Of a stretch of DNA of 35,208 nucleotides, positions 1 to 10,310 are shown one piece after another. The stretch covers positions 149,975 through 185,182 of the forward strand of contig MHHG01000057.1 of NCBI GenBank assembly GCA_001805965.1, in the 5' to 3' direction. The position numbers and the translations under genes are program-made. Position 1 is the first letter of the stretch. Each line of letters begins with the position of its first letter. Under the pieces are notes generated by a model. The model was not told the origin of the DNA and did not search any database. It was given only the letters and a program-made list of their open reading frames with translations. Source of the DNA: Omnitrophica WOR_2 bacterium RIFOXYA2_FULL_38_17 (GTDB lineage Bacteria > Omnitrophota > Gorgyraeia > Zapsychrales > Zapsychraceae).

Positions 1-670
1 CATCATACCTAACCCCTTCAATAATTTGCTGAGATTGAGTACGTTTATCAAATTCACCGACCGTGAACCCGGCTCCCTCGATCCTTGGCATTTGAGGATC
101 ACGAACAGATACCCCGTTGACATAAAGATATATCTTAACATGTAGAGGCTCACCCAAATAAATCTTATTTTTATCAGTTTTCACGACTAAAAACAACTTG
201 TCTTTTATGCTTGTATTTGCTGAATCAGGCACTTGGCCTGATGAGGTTATCTGATTATTTCCAGAAACCAGGCTGTCAACCACTTCAACACTGATCGCTT
301 TAGTAGCGTATGCCTGACCATCAATTTCTGCTGTAAATGAAGGGATTTCATAAACACCCACTTTCATAGGGAACAATGAAAAAGTAAAGGTCCTTGATCT
401 TTCATACTGCCCATTAATCATTGTTATATTCGTACTGCTGCCAGATGACCTTATGCTAAATCCTTCAATTTCAGGAAGATTAAATCCTGGTACATTCTCC
501 ACGCCAGATACGGATAAGGATAACTCAAAAGCACCTCCAAGCTCAATCTTCTTTGCATCTACTTCAGCAGTAAAACTAACACTCTGGGCATAGACATTAA
601 GGCTCCAAACAACTGCTAGAATTACCGCTGTTAAAAATATTGATTTTTTTATATGGGATTTACTGACCAT
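1..670 (-). CDS. batD: BatD-like oxygen tolerance/aerotolerance protein, N-terminal part (continues past the left edge)
   Basis: ATG at 668-670 directly after the batC stop (672-674). Hand translation MVSKSHIKKSIFLTAVILAVVWSLNVYAQSVSFTAEVDAKKIELGGAFELSLSVSGVENVPGFNLPEIEGF... shows a signal peptide and a BatD-like N-terminal domain. Open to the window edge. Operon position matches. Confidence 0.85.
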   Translation of the reverse strand, partial: MVSKSHIKKSIFLTAVILAVVWSLNVYAQSVSFTAEVDAKKIELGGAFELSLSVSGVENVPGFNLPEIEGFSIRSSGSSTNITMINGQYERSRTFTFSLFPMKVGVYEIPSFTAEIDGQAYATKAISVEVVDSLVSGNNQITSSGQVPDSANTSIKDKLFLVVKTDKNKIYLGEPLHVKIYLYVNGVSVRDPQMPRIEGAGFTVGEFDKRTQSQQIIEGVRYD

Positions 671-671
671 T

Positions 672-1631
672 TTACCAATCTTTTAAAACATCTCTTTCTG
701 TTGCCTGACCTTTTAAAACCTTTAGCAGGCCCTGAGGCTCTTCTGTTTGACGATAATTCTCAATCAACATTTGAGCTTCCTTTCTAGACAATTCTCCTTG
801 ATCCTGTTTTTGACCTGTTCCTTGCTGCTCGGACCCTGCCTCATTCTTAGAATCTTGACTGCTATTATAGCCCTGATCACCTTGCTTTACATCTTCTTTA
901 GAGGAATCTTTTTGCTGCGAGCCATCTTGTTCTTTCTCTTTATTGCCTTCTGGCTCCCCGCCTGAACCTTCTTTATCCTGTTGGTTTGATTGATCCTTCT
1001 GGCTATCTTCCGAACCTTTCTGAGATTGATTATTCTCATCCTCTGAATTATCTTTGGATTCTTTTGAATCGTCAGAATTATCAGCGCCCTTAGAATCTTT
1101 CGGATTATCACAGGTTTGACTTTCCTTCTTCTGCATCTCGCGTAAACGCTCTAATTCCTTTTTAACAAAATCGTGATTATATTTAGCATCTTCATCGTCC
1201 TGGTCTAAAGCTAGGGAACTTTCATAGCTACTTAAAGCCTGCTCTAAAGCCTTAACTGCGCCATTTATATCACTGTCTTGATGTTCAATACCTGCTTTAT
1301 ACATGGCATTACCCATATTATAAAAAACTTTTTGCCTTAAGCCGTCATCTTCTGTTAAAAGAGCTTTCTGAAGGTGTTCAACAGACTTTAAATATTCACC
1401 TTTTTTATAGTATGCAGTTCCCATATCATAATTTATCACATCAGATTCAGGTTCAGAATATAAAGCTTCAGAAAACTTATCAATGCTCGCGTCATAATCT
1501 CCTTTAGAAAAATGCTTGCTCCCTTCACGGATTTTTTTTCTTTTTGATTCCGCTCTAGCTGTTGAGACCATACAAAAACTTATTAAAAATATGGCTAAAA
1601 TTATCCAAATTGTTTTCTGCTTAGACTTCAT
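672..1631 (-). CDS. batC: BatC-like TPR protein with low-complexity charged/Q/S-rich C-terminal half
   Basis: Signal peptide, TPR motifs (GSKHFSKGDYDASIDKFSEALYSEPES...), acidic/Q-rich tail ending ...LLKVLKGQATERDVLKDW. ATGA overlap with batB. Confidence 0.85.
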   Translation of the reverse strand: MKSKQKTIWIILAIFLISFCMVSTARAESKRKKIREGSKHFSKGDYDASIDKFSEALYSEPESDVINYDMGTAYYKKGEYLKSVEHLQKALLTEDDGLRQKVFYNMGNAMYKAGIEHQDSDINGAVKALEQALSSYESSLALDQDDEDAKYNHDFVKKELERLREMQKKESQTCDNPKDSKGADNSDDSKESKDNSEDENNQSQKGSEDSQKDQSNQQDKEGSGGEPEGNKEKEQDGSQQKDSSKEDVKQGDQGYNSSQDSKNEAGSEQQGTGQKQDQGELSRKEAQMLIENYRQTEEPQGLLKVLKGQATERDVLKDW

Positions 1632-2632
1632 GCAAATTCCTTTTTATATGATAAAACAGTTTGATAAATCAATAAGATCAAAGCTATTAACAAGGGATAC
1701 TGAAACCTTTGATAATATAATTTTTCTTGTTTATTCTCTAATTCCTTTTTCTCTCTACTCTCAAGATACCGATCATATATAAAATCTATTCCAAACTCTG
1801 AACCACTTGACTTAACGTAAACACCGCCTGTTTCCAAAGATATTTGGCTCAGAAGCTTATCATTCAATCTTGATTTTACAAAATTACCCTTTTTATCTTT
1901 AAGGAATTCCAGGGCCCCTCTTTCATTTTTAACCTGTATCAATTCACCTTCTTCAGTTCCTATGCCAACAGTATATATTTTTACACCTACTGCGTTAGCT
2001 CTTTTTGCCGCTTCCATTGGGTCACCTTCAAGATTATCACCATCAGTAATAACAATAATAGCCTTATCCTTTTCTTTCTCATCAGTATGGTTCTTAAGCG
2101 CTTCATCAATAGCAACTGATAAATTCGTCCCTCCTCTGGGAACGCTGTTAATATCAAGATCATTTAAGCTTAACATAAAACCGCCATAGTCCGACGTCAA
2201 AGGACAGACCAGAAATGCATCGCCTGCAAAAGCTATAGTTCCAATCCGATCACCTTTTAGCTTTTTTATCAGATCCTTAACTGCCAGCTTAGTACGCTCT
2301 AACCTGTTCGGTTTAACATCCTGCGTTAACATACTTTTAGAAACATCTATAACAAGAAGTATGTCCGTACCCTTTCGCTTGACCTCCCTCCATTCAAACC
2401 CCCACTGTGGCCGCGCCAATGTAATTATAGAAAATATATAAATAAATATAAACAGAACATTTTTAAAAACAAGCCGACGTTCATCAAAGCCTTCAACAAT
2501 GTTATTTATTAAATGCTCATTAGCAAACTTTTTCATTTTAGTTCTTCGATTAGATACAAACATCTTAAGAAGAAAGCTAAAAGCTAACAAAAGCCAAAAC
2601 AAATGGAACATATTTTTTTGAGCAAATAACAT
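1628..2632 (-). CDS. batB: BatB-like VWA-domain membrane protein
   Basis: VWA MIDAS motif DVSKS (LLVIDVSKSMLTQDVKPNRLERTK), N- and C-terminal TM segments, order in the bat operon. Confidence 0.9.
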   Translation of the reverse strand: MLFAQKNMFHLFWLLLAFSFLLKMFVSNRRTKMKKFANEHLINNIVEGFDERRLVFKNVLFIFIYIFSIITLARPQWGFEWREVKRKGTDILLVIDVSKSMLTQDVKPNRLERTKLAVKDLIKKLKGDRIGTIAFAGDAFLVCPLTSDYGGFMLSLNDLDINSVPRGGTNLSVAIDEALKNHTDEKEKDKAIIVITDGDNLEGDPMEAAKRANAVGVKIYTVGIGTEEGELIQVKNERGALEFLKDKKGNFVKSRLNDKLLSQISLETGGVYVKSSGSEFGIDFIYDRYLESREKKELENKQEKLYYQRFQYPLLIALILLIYQTVLSYKKEFA

Positions 2633-2641
2633 ATTATTCTT

Positions 2642-3634
2642 TTAAGGTAATTTAAAAAACAATGTGTTTAACAATATTACTTCCGCTGCAAGCAAAACCA
2701 TTCCAGCGATCAAAAACCAGACAAATAACTCCTCATATTCAAAATATCCAAACTCCTCAATCTCAACCTTTTCAAGTTTATCTATTTGATCATAAACATC
2801 ATGCAGCGATTCTATATCAGTCGCCCTGAAATACAAGCCGCCTGTTATATCAGCGATCTTTTTTAGTGATTCTTCATCAAGATCACTCAATATCTGAGTA
2901 TAAACCTTACGGCCAAACACATATTGGGGAAAAGGCGCATAACCTTTAGTCCCAGCTCCAATTGTATATATTTTTATCCCGAAAGCCTCAGCAGCCCTTG
3001 CAGCATCAATAGGATCGATTTTTCCTGCATTATTCATTCCGTCTGTCAGCAAGATCATAACTTTACTTTTAGCATCACTAGCTTTAAGCCTCGAAAGTGC
3101 TGAAACAATAGCAGAGCCTATTGCCGTACCATCCTCCATTAAGCCAAACTCAATTCTTTCTAAGTTCTTCTGCAGCCATAAATTATCAGTAGTTAAAGGA
3201 CATACTGTATAAGCTAATCCGGCAAATGCAACTAACCCTATCCGGTCACTGGTCCTTTCCTTAACAAAACTTTCGACAACATTCTTTACAGCATCTAACC
3301 TATTGACTCTTTTATTCCCGATATTGAAATCCTCTGCAGCCATACTGCCTGAAGCATCTACCACCAAGACAATATCGATCCCTTTTTGTTTATGGATTGT
3401 TTCTTTTGAAACCAATCTCGGGCCGCTCAGTGCAACAATAAACAAAACAATGGCAGCCGCCCTTAAATAATGAGGAATATCCCTGAATCTTGTTCTTTGC
3501 GTTGCACCAAGCTGGGTAATTATACTACTTGACGGAAAGATAATCCGCGACGGTCTTTGATCCTTCTTAAAAACATATATCAGGGCCAGAACAAAGGGAA
3601 TAGAAAGCAGAAATATGAAATTCTTAAATATCAT
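2642..3634 (-). CDS. batA: BatA-like VWA-domain membrane protein (start corrected to the ATG at 3634)
   Basis: MIDAS DASGS (VLVVDASGSMAAEDF). The ORF-track start at 3670 is a GTG. ATG at 3632-3634 overlaps the upstream stop (ATGA) and has AGGAG 5 nt upstream. Confidence 0.9.
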   Translation of the reverse strand: MIFKNFIFLLSIPFVLALIYVFKKDQRPSRIIFPSSSIITQLGATQRTRFRDIPHYLRAAAIVLFIVALSGPRLVSKETIHKQKGIDIVLVVDASGSMAAEDFNIGNKRVNRLDAVKNVVESFVKERTSDRIGLVAFAGLAYTVCPLTTDNLWLQKNLERIEFGLMEDGTAIGSAIVSALSRLKASDAKSKVMILLTDGMNNAGKIDPIDAARAAEAFGIKIYTIGAGTKGYAPFPQYVFGRKVYTQILSDLDEESLKKIADITGGLYFRATDIESLHDVYDQIDKLEKVEIEEFGYFEYEELFVWFLIAGMVLLAAEVILLNTLFFKLP

Positions 3635-4128
3635 CGATCTCCTATCAGGTCTTTTGCTGAGGTAAAACACTTTTGCGCTTCGCCTATATCAGGAGTATAC
3701 TTTGCAAATTTAACCATATCACATGAAAACAAAAAATCCTTAAGCATATTCTTCTTTGCTCCATCAAGCTCATCTGAATTCCTGAGATAATTCAGAAATT
3801 CTTCAGTGGTCATTTCAGGTGCTTTTATATTAAATTCGCCTTCAAAATATTGTCTGACAATATCAGACAGCTCGCTAAAATATATATTATATAGTCCCTT
3901 TTCCAGATATCCTGCTTTATATAAAATATCAAGCTGCTGGTATGCGATCTCCCAAGGGGATTTTATTACCGCTGGTTCAGTCGCCACAACTTGCCCTTGC
4001 CTGCGTCTAAAATAATGAATATAGATAAGGATCAATATCCCTAAAATGACAGCAGCTAGGATCCAGGCTGCCCCTATACTGTGCGGAAAATTAACTGGTG
4101 GCTTGACATCCCTAATCTCATTAAACAT
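3631..4128 (-). CDS. DUF4381-like membrane protein of the bat operon
   Basis: Single N-terminal TM (IGAAWILAAVILGILILIYIHYFRRR), then a soluble helical domain with YFEGEFNIKAPEMTTEEFL. Lies between DUF58 and batA. Confidence 0.7.
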   Translation of the reverse strand: MFNEIRDVKPPVNFPHSIGAAWILAAVILGILILIYIHYFRRRQGQVVATEPAVIKSPWEIAYQQLDILYKAGYLEKGLYNIYFSELSDIVRQYFEGEFNIKAPEMTTEEFLNYLRNSDELDGAKKNMLKDFLFSCDMVKFAKYTPDIGEAQKCFTSAKDLIGDR

Positions 4129-4129
4129 T

Positions 4130-5023
4130 TTACCTTCTTATCCTCTTTCTGCGTTTCAGGAAAAACTTTACAATCTCATCTGAATATGACATATCTGTTG
4201 AAATATCAATAAAGTCAACACCACTCATACAAAACAGTTCTTTTCGCTTAATAATACGCGCTTGATTCAATTTAAGATATTTTTCCCTGACTTTCTTATC
4301 CGTTGAATCTATTACAACTATCTGTCCGGTTTCTGCATCTTCCAATGTAATTAATCCACAATCAGGCAAATTTTGCTCTCGGGGATCATTCAACGTAATA
4401 GCGATCAGGTCGTGCCTTTTATTGGCAGCCGACAAGGATTTCTTCAGGCCATCATGCCCCTCATCTGTCAAATAATCAGATATCAAGAATGATATCGTTC
4501 TTCTAGTTGTGACCTTATTTAAATAGTCTAAAGCATTATTAATGTTCGTTTTATTATTATCAGGCTTGAAATAAAGCACCTCGCGTATAACCCGCAAAAC
4601 ATGCTTGGTGCCTTTCCTTGGAGGGATAAACTTTTCTATTTTGTCCGTAAATACAATCAAACCGACCTTATCATTATTTCTGATAGCTGATAAAGCTAGC
4701 AGCGATGATATTTCGGCAGCCAGCTGATTTTTAAGGATTCCTTCAGTCGCGAACTTTGACGATCTTGAGACATCGACCATGATCATAACAACAAGCTCTC
4801 GTTCCTCAACGAACTTCTTGATATGCGGAATCCCTGTCCTTGCAGTAACGTTCCAGTCAATGGTACGAATATCATCACCTATCTGATATTCTCTTACCTC
4901 ATCAAACTCAATTCCCTGACCCTTAAAAACACTATGATATTGTCCTGCAAAAACATCAGAAACTAAACGGGATGTCGTAATCTCAATTTGCTTAATTTTT
5001 TTTAAAAGTTCTTTTGGTAACAT
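4130..5023 (-). CDS. DUF58 domain protein
   Basis: Typical DUF58 motifs GIEFDEVREYQIGDDIRTIDWNVTARTGIPHIKKFVEERELVVMIMVDVSRSSKF. Confidence 0.93.
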   Translation of the reverse strand: MLPKELLKKIKQIEITTSRLVSDVFAGQYHSVFKGQGIEFDEVREYQIGDDIRTIDWNVTARTGIPHIKKFVEERELVVMIMVDVSRSSKFATEGILKNQLAAEISSLLALSAIRNNDKVGLIVFTDKIEKFIPPRKGTKHVLRVIREVLYFKPDNNKTNINNALDYLNKVTTRRTISFLISDYLTDEGHDGLKKSLSAANKRHDLIAITLNDPREQNLPDCGLITLEDAETGQIVVIDSTDKKVREKYLKLNQARIIKRKELFCMSGVDFIDISTDMSYSDEIVKFFLKRRKRIRR

Positions 5024-5062
5024 ATTATCCCAATAAAATAATCAGCTTATGCTTCTTATCTA

Positions 5063-5092
5063 TCCTGCCTATCGGCATATTGGCAGGCAGGA
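5063..5092. repeat. Short intergenic palindrome TCCTGCC-N16-GGCAGGA
   Basis: Perfect 7-bp inverted arms (5063-5069 / 5086-5092) with a second nested pairing (TGCC...GGCA), in the moxR-DUF58 gap. Confidence 0.55.
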
Positions 5093-5100
5093 ATCAATAT

Positions 5101-6096
5101 TTATGGCACTTCAATTTCATCCAAAATAACTTTAATAATATCTTCGGACGTCTTTTCCTCAGCCTCTGCTTCATAGCTGATAATAACTCTATGCCTTAGA
5201 ACGTCAAAAGCGACCGACTTAACATCCTGAGGGGTCACATAACCTCTTCCCTGTAAAAAGGCATAAGCTTTAGCTACAATCGCCAAACTTATTGTAGCCC
5301 TTGGTGATGCTCCGTACTGTATTAAGCCTTTAAGGATATCTAGCTTGTATGCCTGAGGATTTCTTGTAGCATCAACGATATCAACGATATATTCCTCGAT
5401 CTTTTCATCTATATAAATCTCATCAACAACTTTTCTTGCCTCAATTATATCTTGTGGATTGATCACCTGATTTACATCAATATTCGTACTGGTATTTGCC
5501 ATTCTTTTCAATATCTTAAGCTCTTCATCTTTTGACGGATAATCTATTTTCAGCTTAAGCATGAACCTATCAACCTGCGCTTCAGGCAAAGGATATGTCC
5601 CTTCCTGCTCAATAGGATTCTGGGTAGCCAAAACTAAAAAAGGCTCATCTAGCTTTAGAGTGCTCCCTCCAATAGTAACTTGTCTTTCCTGCATCGCTTC
5701 AAGCAATGCACTCTGCACTTTTGCAGGTGAACGATTGATCTCATCGGCTAAAATAAGATTTGCAAAGATGGGCCCTTTCCTTACCTTAAACTCGCTTGTT
5801 CTCTGATCGAATATCAGAGTGCCCATAAGGTCTGCAGGCAACATATCAGGAGTAAACTGAAGTCTTTGGAATTTTGTATTAATTGTTGCAGAAAGTGTTT
5901 TAACTGCAAGTGTCTTCGCTAAACCCGGAACCCCTTCTAAAAGGACATGGCCATTGGCAAGCAAGCCTATTATTAATCTTTCGATCAGATTCTTTTGACC
6001 AACAATAACCTTTTGGGTTTCCATAACAATTGCGTCAACAAAACCACTTGCCTTCTTGACTTTTTCATTTAATAAAGTGATATCATTGTTTTGCAT
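5101..6096 (-). CDS. moxR: MoxR-family AAA+ ATPase
   Basis: Walker A-like GVPGLAKT, Walker B LADEINRSPAK, sensor LATQNPIEQEGTYPLPEAQVDRF. Strong SD (GGGAGG) upstream. Confidence 0.95.
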   Translation of the reverse strand: MQNNDITLLNEKVKKASGFVDAIVMETQKVIVGQKNLIERLIIGLLANGHVLLEGVPGLAKTLAVKTLSATINTKFQRLQFTPDMLPADLMGTLIFDQRTSEFKVRKGPIFANLILADEINRSPAKVQSALLEAMQERQVTIGGSTLKLDEPFLVLATQNPIEQEGTYPLPEAQVDRFMLKLKIDYPSKDEELKILKRMANTSTNIDVNQVINPQDIIEARKVVDEIYIDEKIEEYIVDIVDATRNPQAYKLDILKGLIQYGASPRATISLAIVAKAYAFLQGRGYVTPQDVKSVAFDVLRHRVIISYEAEAEEKTSEDIIKVILDEIEVP

Positions 6097-6161
6097 AACA
6101 GGATCCTCCCTTTAAATAAACTTTTTATCAAATTCGTGAAGAAAATTAAAGCGGCTTATTA

Positions 6162-9100
6162 CTAAAAGAAAACATCAATTCGCTTAACTTTCTTGTCGCG
6201 AACATCCTTAGCATATGGCATACCTATTGATGCGGCTTTGATTATTGCAGGGTCTCTTTTATCTGCATATTCTAAATGAATTTCATTTATTTTAGCTGCA
6301 TTCATTCCAAAAGTATCAAGCCTTTTGGGATTATGATAAACAACCAAAACAGAACCCAGGAAATTAAAAGAATATGTATTTTTAGGCAAACTTACTTCTA
6401 CGGATTTACACCCGTCAAAATAAGATATATTCTTTACAGTTTTAGTAAATAACCACCCCTTTAAAACAGGATCAAACGCTAAATTCAGACAACCATTAAC
6501 ATCCAAGCCAAAAGCTTTCTCGCCAATATTCATGATCAGCCATATATGCAGGAATTCTGCAGTACTGCCTGAAAGGCGCGCAACAAATCCTTGTCCGTGC
6601 AATGATTTATCTTCATGTGCGCTGCTGACAATGAAAGATGAATTTTCTAAAATGCTTCGGCCATATTTTTCAGGGTCCAAGAACGGCACAAAGACTTTTT
6701 TAAAATTCTCATAAAATTCATCATATAAACCGCAGCGAAGTATTTCCAGCATTAGTTTATATTCCATATGAAGCCAAACTGATTCATTTTCAAGCCAGCT
6801 CGCCGGAAAAATACTAGCTCTTCCGATCTCTTCTGTCTCTGAGGAAATATCTGCATTAACTTTATACATACCAAGCTTTTTATCATAAAGGGCATTATTC
6901 CTGACCTCTTGATAGATATTAGAAGCTTTCGCTTTATCATTCTCGACCTTCAGAGCATGAACATACCCTTCTAAAAACAAAGGCAAGGCATGTTTTTTAA
7001 AGCTTTTTGGCTTAACAAATGACATTTTATTATGCTTAATTCCTAAAACCTCGTAACCCTTTACTTCATGATAGAAATATGTCGCTAAAGATCCCTTACT
7101 ATCCTTTGCTGAACCAATACCTTTATCCGTCCTGGAAACAACTAATTTCAAAAAGTTTCTGATTTCAGCTACGGATATTTCACAAACTTTACCATCTATG
7201 CCTTTTCTAATCAAAGCCCTGTATTTTTCCTTTGACTCATTTGACTTATCCCAATAAGATAGGGAATTCTTTTCTTCTGAAAGAATACTTGTTAATTCCA
7301 GAACAAATGCATGCAGTTCTTCGAATAGACCTATTTTATCAATATCTGCCAAATCCAATCTGTCCAGGGCATCCAATAAGAACCTTGCAATTCTTTTCAG
7401 CTCAAATGTCTCTGAAATCGAAGAACCTAATAATCCAGGCAATCCATTAAGCGCATCATACCAGCTTGGCTTATCTGCTTCCATCTCAATACCCACGCCG
7501 CTAGGATCAAGAGTCGCAACTTTATTAGCAATTAGACAAACAATCTTCTCGATCAGGTTAGTCAGATAAATCTCGCCATTACCGCTTTTGACCCTTAATT
7601 TATTGCCACCATCTTTCGCATGGATTTCTCTAGCACCATTAAAAACGGACTCATACTGCCTTACTCCTTTTTCAGTAAGAACATACCTTTGACTTCTTGG
7701 TAGAACATAGTGGGAGTCGTGATAATAGCTGAACACCTTTTTATCCAACAGAATATCTTTTAAATTCTCCGGATAAAAGCCCAAGTAGCTTTCAAGAAGG
7801 TCCAGATTATACGTCCAATGATCGCTCCAAAAGCCCTCTCCGTGTTCTGCAGATTCAGATTTACAACATATCTCCAGGACTTTACTTAAGAACTCTTTTG
7901 CTCCACACTTTATATCAATTTCATTTTGTATAACAAATTCCAGTAGCGACCCGGGCATAAATGCTTTTTGTAAATATTCTCTTAGTTTATCTCTGTCTTT
8001 TCCATTTTTAATCAATGAACTAATTAACTTCTCAACCTTTTTTGCATCCTCAATTGCAAAAGTAGCACCTTTTACAACAAGAGGATTATATCCATCCGCT
8101 TGGGTCAAATTATAAAATACGATTATATTGTTATCGCCGACATCACTGTTAAACCAAATATCATTACGTCTATTCTGGTTAACATCACGGTAATTACCAT
8201 TGCCCTGAGAATAAAATGTTGGCTCCAGATAAAAGAAATTATAATCTCTCTCTAGGTCACCATGCTTACGGCTATAGACATTAAAAGCGACATTACCATC
8301 ACTGGTCTTTAATGATACTGGCAAGCCACCTCTTAAAATATTGTCAAGAAAGGTATGCTGTGAATAAAGATCAAACTCATCCGAAGAGCTGCTGGTTAAT
8401 GCATAATTCTTTACCCCATCAACTACTTCTTTGTTCTGAAGCGCTTTTTCTTCCGCAAATCCCTTAGAGGTAACTTGGTCAACAATGCCATCGACCTGGT
8501 CAACTTTATGAGTATTCCCAAAAACAGAAACGATATTGGCCTCACAGCCATTTTTTAAACTAGCCTTAAAATAGCTCATTGCCGCTGGTGTTCTATTGCT
8601 TGTTTGCTGAACTTTCGGGAATTTAAAACCAGCTTTTAAAAATTCAGTAGGTGCTGTCAAGCTTGTATTCTTACCAAAAACCTTAGCCGACTCTGCAATA
8701 ACATCGAACAGCTTATCCCCCTTTGCTTTTGGATCAAAACTAAAGAAAAAGTTCCCTTCTTTAGTATAAATAACTTCCGGCTTATCTGAAACCTCAACAT
8801 TCAATTGATAAAATGGTGCTTTCTTATTAAGGTTTCTTACTTTAACCCATGCTTCAATAGTCCTTGCTAAATTCTTATTTAACCAATCTTTCATTCCATA
8901 AGAAACTATCATCGGGAGACCATCGATAACCTCAATACTTACATTATTCTTTGAAATATTCTTTATAGTGACTTTTCTGAACAATGCTGAATAAATCTCA
9001 TTAGGCATAGTATAGTAATTAACACTCGCTACTAATCCTAAGTCCTTGTTTACTTCCTCAATCGTAAGATCATGAGCAGTTATAGACATCTTTTGGCTTT

Positions 9101-9449
9101 TCTTGTATTCTGAGCCTAAAATATCGTTTTGAAATGGCTCCCAATAAAACTCTTTCTTATTAGTCTTAACTTTAATGAATGTTCTAAAACCATTTAGCGC
9201 GGTTTGCCTGTACGCTTTATTCGCAGGCTGAAATTCCATAAGCGCTTTATCTTTAGACTCAATACCAAAACTGGCAATACATTGGCCTCTATTAACATAA
9301 AAAACCCACATAGGAACTCCCCAAATACCGGCTATACCTGGGAAAAAATTGCTAAATGGGTTGCTTTGATTATAGTTCTCAATAATGAAATGCCCTTCAC
9401 CGTTAAGATAAAATTTTGGCTCCGCTGATTCTTTGGTCTGTCTATTCAT
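6162..9449 (-). CDS. Cellobiose phosphorylase-like (GH94/GH36-superfamily-like) protein
   Basis: N-terminal beta-sandwich-like sequence NPFSNFFPGIAGIWGVPMWVFYVNRGQCIASFG and (alpha/alpha)6-barrel-like region (EGFWSDHWTYNLDLLESYLGFYPE, ASWLENESVWLHMEYKLMLEILR). Assigned by pattern recognition only. Confidence 0.7.
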   Translation of the reverse strand: MNRQTKESAEPKFYLNGEGHFIIENYNQSNPFSNFFPGIAGIWGVPMWVFYVNRGQCIASFGIESKDKALMEFQPANKAYRQTALNGFRTFIKVKTNKKEFYWEPFQNDILGSEYKKSQKMSITAHDLTIEEVNKDLGLVASVNYYTMPNEIYSALFRKVTIKNISKNNVSIEVIDGLPMIVSYGMKDWLNKNLARTIEAWVKVRNLNKKAPFYQLNVEVSDKPEVIYTKEGNFFFSFDPKAKGDKLFDVIAESAKVFGKNTSLTAPTEFLKAGFKFPKVQQTSNRTPAAMSYFKASLKNGCEANIVSVFGNTHKVDQVDGIVDQVTSKGFAEEKALQNKEVVDGVKNYALTSSSSDEFDLYSQHTFLDNILRGGLPVSLKTSDGNVAFNVYSRKHGDLERDYNFFYLEPTFYSQGNGNYRDVNQNRRNDIWFNSDVGDNNIIVFYNLTQADGYNPLVVKGATFAIEDAKKVEKLISSLIKNGKDRDKLREYLQKAFMPGSLLEFVIQNEIDIKCGAKEFLSKVLEICCKSESAEHGEGFWSDHWTYNLDLLESYLGFYPENLKDILLDKKVFSYYHDSHYVLPRSQRYVLTEKGVRQYESVFNGAREIHAKDGGNKLRVKSGNGEIYLTNLIEKIVCLIANKVATLDPSGVGIEMEADKPSWYDALNGLPGLLGSSISETFELKRIARFLLDALDRLDLADIDKIGLFEELHAFVLELTSILSEEKNSLSYWDKSNESKEKYRALIRKGIDGKVCEISVAEIRNFLKLVVSRTDKGIGSAKDSKGSLATYFYHEVKGYEVLGIKHNKMSFVKPKSFKKHALPLFLEGYVHALKVENDKAKASNIYQEVRNNALYDKKLGMYKVNADISSETEEIGRASIFPASWLENESVWLHMEYKLMLEILRCGLYDEFYENFKKVFVPFLDPEKYGRSILENSSFIVSSAHEDKSLHGQGFVARLSGSTAEFLHIWLIMNIGEKAFGLDVNGCLNLAFDPVLKGWLFTKTVKNISYFDGCKSVEVSLPKNTYSFNFLGSVLVVYHNPKRLDTFGMNAAKINEIHLEYADKRDPAIIKAASIGMPYAKDVRDKKVKRIDVFF

Positions 9450-9505
9450 TGAAAAACCTTTCTACTTACCGAAAACTATCAATTTAACAGCTTTATATTT
9501 TTGTT

Positions 9506-10291
9506 TTATTTAGAATTCTTACCTTTGCGAAAAACATTGTAATAACCTGAAAATTTAACCCGTAAAAGAAAATCACTATTATCCTTGTTGCTCAAACGAA
9601 TGCGTTTCAGCTCATAAACATCTTTATTGCTATAATCAGTTCCTCTATTAGTTGTTGATGCGCTTGTATAACCAGCTTCTTTAACTATTGTTTTGATCTC
9701 TTCACTAAAACCACCAACAGGATAGGAAATATGATTAACTTTTGCCCCTAACATTTTCTCCAGGATCTCTTTACTTTTGAATATCTCATTTCTTTGTTCT
9801 GATTCTGACAAATCAGGCAAATAAGCCTCATTATTTCCATGACTACCGATCTCCATTCCACCTTCATGCATCGTCCTTAATTGATCCACGCTTAAACGTC
9901 CTGTTTTACCAATTTTTGCTGGCGGCACAAAAAAAGTAGCCGTTAAACCATGTCTTTTTAAAATCGGAAAAGCATTCTCAAAATTATTAACTTCACCATC
10001 ATCAAATGTCAGAACAACAGTATTTCTAGGAATTGATTTATCTTTATTCATCATATCTATAAGTTTATCCAAGCTTATAACATTATACTTATGTCCTTTC
10101 AAAAAATTCAACTGCTTCTCAAAATTATCAACAGTCACCCAAATATTCTCATATTTATCACCAACACCCACATTATGATACATGATTATAGGGACAGAGT
10201 AGTTTGTTGATACCCATAACAAAAGACTGCTGAACACAAGCAAAAAAACGATAAATACAATTAAAAGTAATTTCTTTATTTTTTTGAACAT
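9506..10291 (-). CDS. Polysaccharide deacetylase (NodB/CE4-like), membrane-anchored
   Basis: N-terminal TM, VPIIMYHNVG, VVLTFDDGEVNNFENAFPILKRHGLTATFFV, EIGSHGNNE, HISYPVGGF. Confidence 0.9.
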   Translation of the reverse strand: MFKKIKKLLLIVFIVFLLVFSSLLLWVSTNYSVPIIMYHNVGVGDKYENIWVTVDNFEKQLNFLKGHKYNVISLDKLIDMMNKDKSIPRNTVVLTFDDGEVNNFENAFPILKRHGLTATFFVPPAKIGKTGRLSVDQLRTMHEGGMEIGSHGNNEAYLPDLSESEQRNEIFKSKEILEKMLGAKVNHISYPVGGFSEEIKTIVKEAGYTSASTTNRGTDYSNKDVYELKRIRLSNKDNSDFLLRVKFSGYYNVFRKGKNSK

Positions 10292-10310
10292 AATTATTAA
10301 ACCTTAAAAA

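Noticed and set aside
887-1111. Minus-strand 74-aa ORF inside batC and similar overlapping frames (6752..6940, 13787..13999, 23106..23330, 30408..30635, 31737..31946, 32823..33023)
   Set aside because: Out-of-frame ORFs inside well-supported CDSs.
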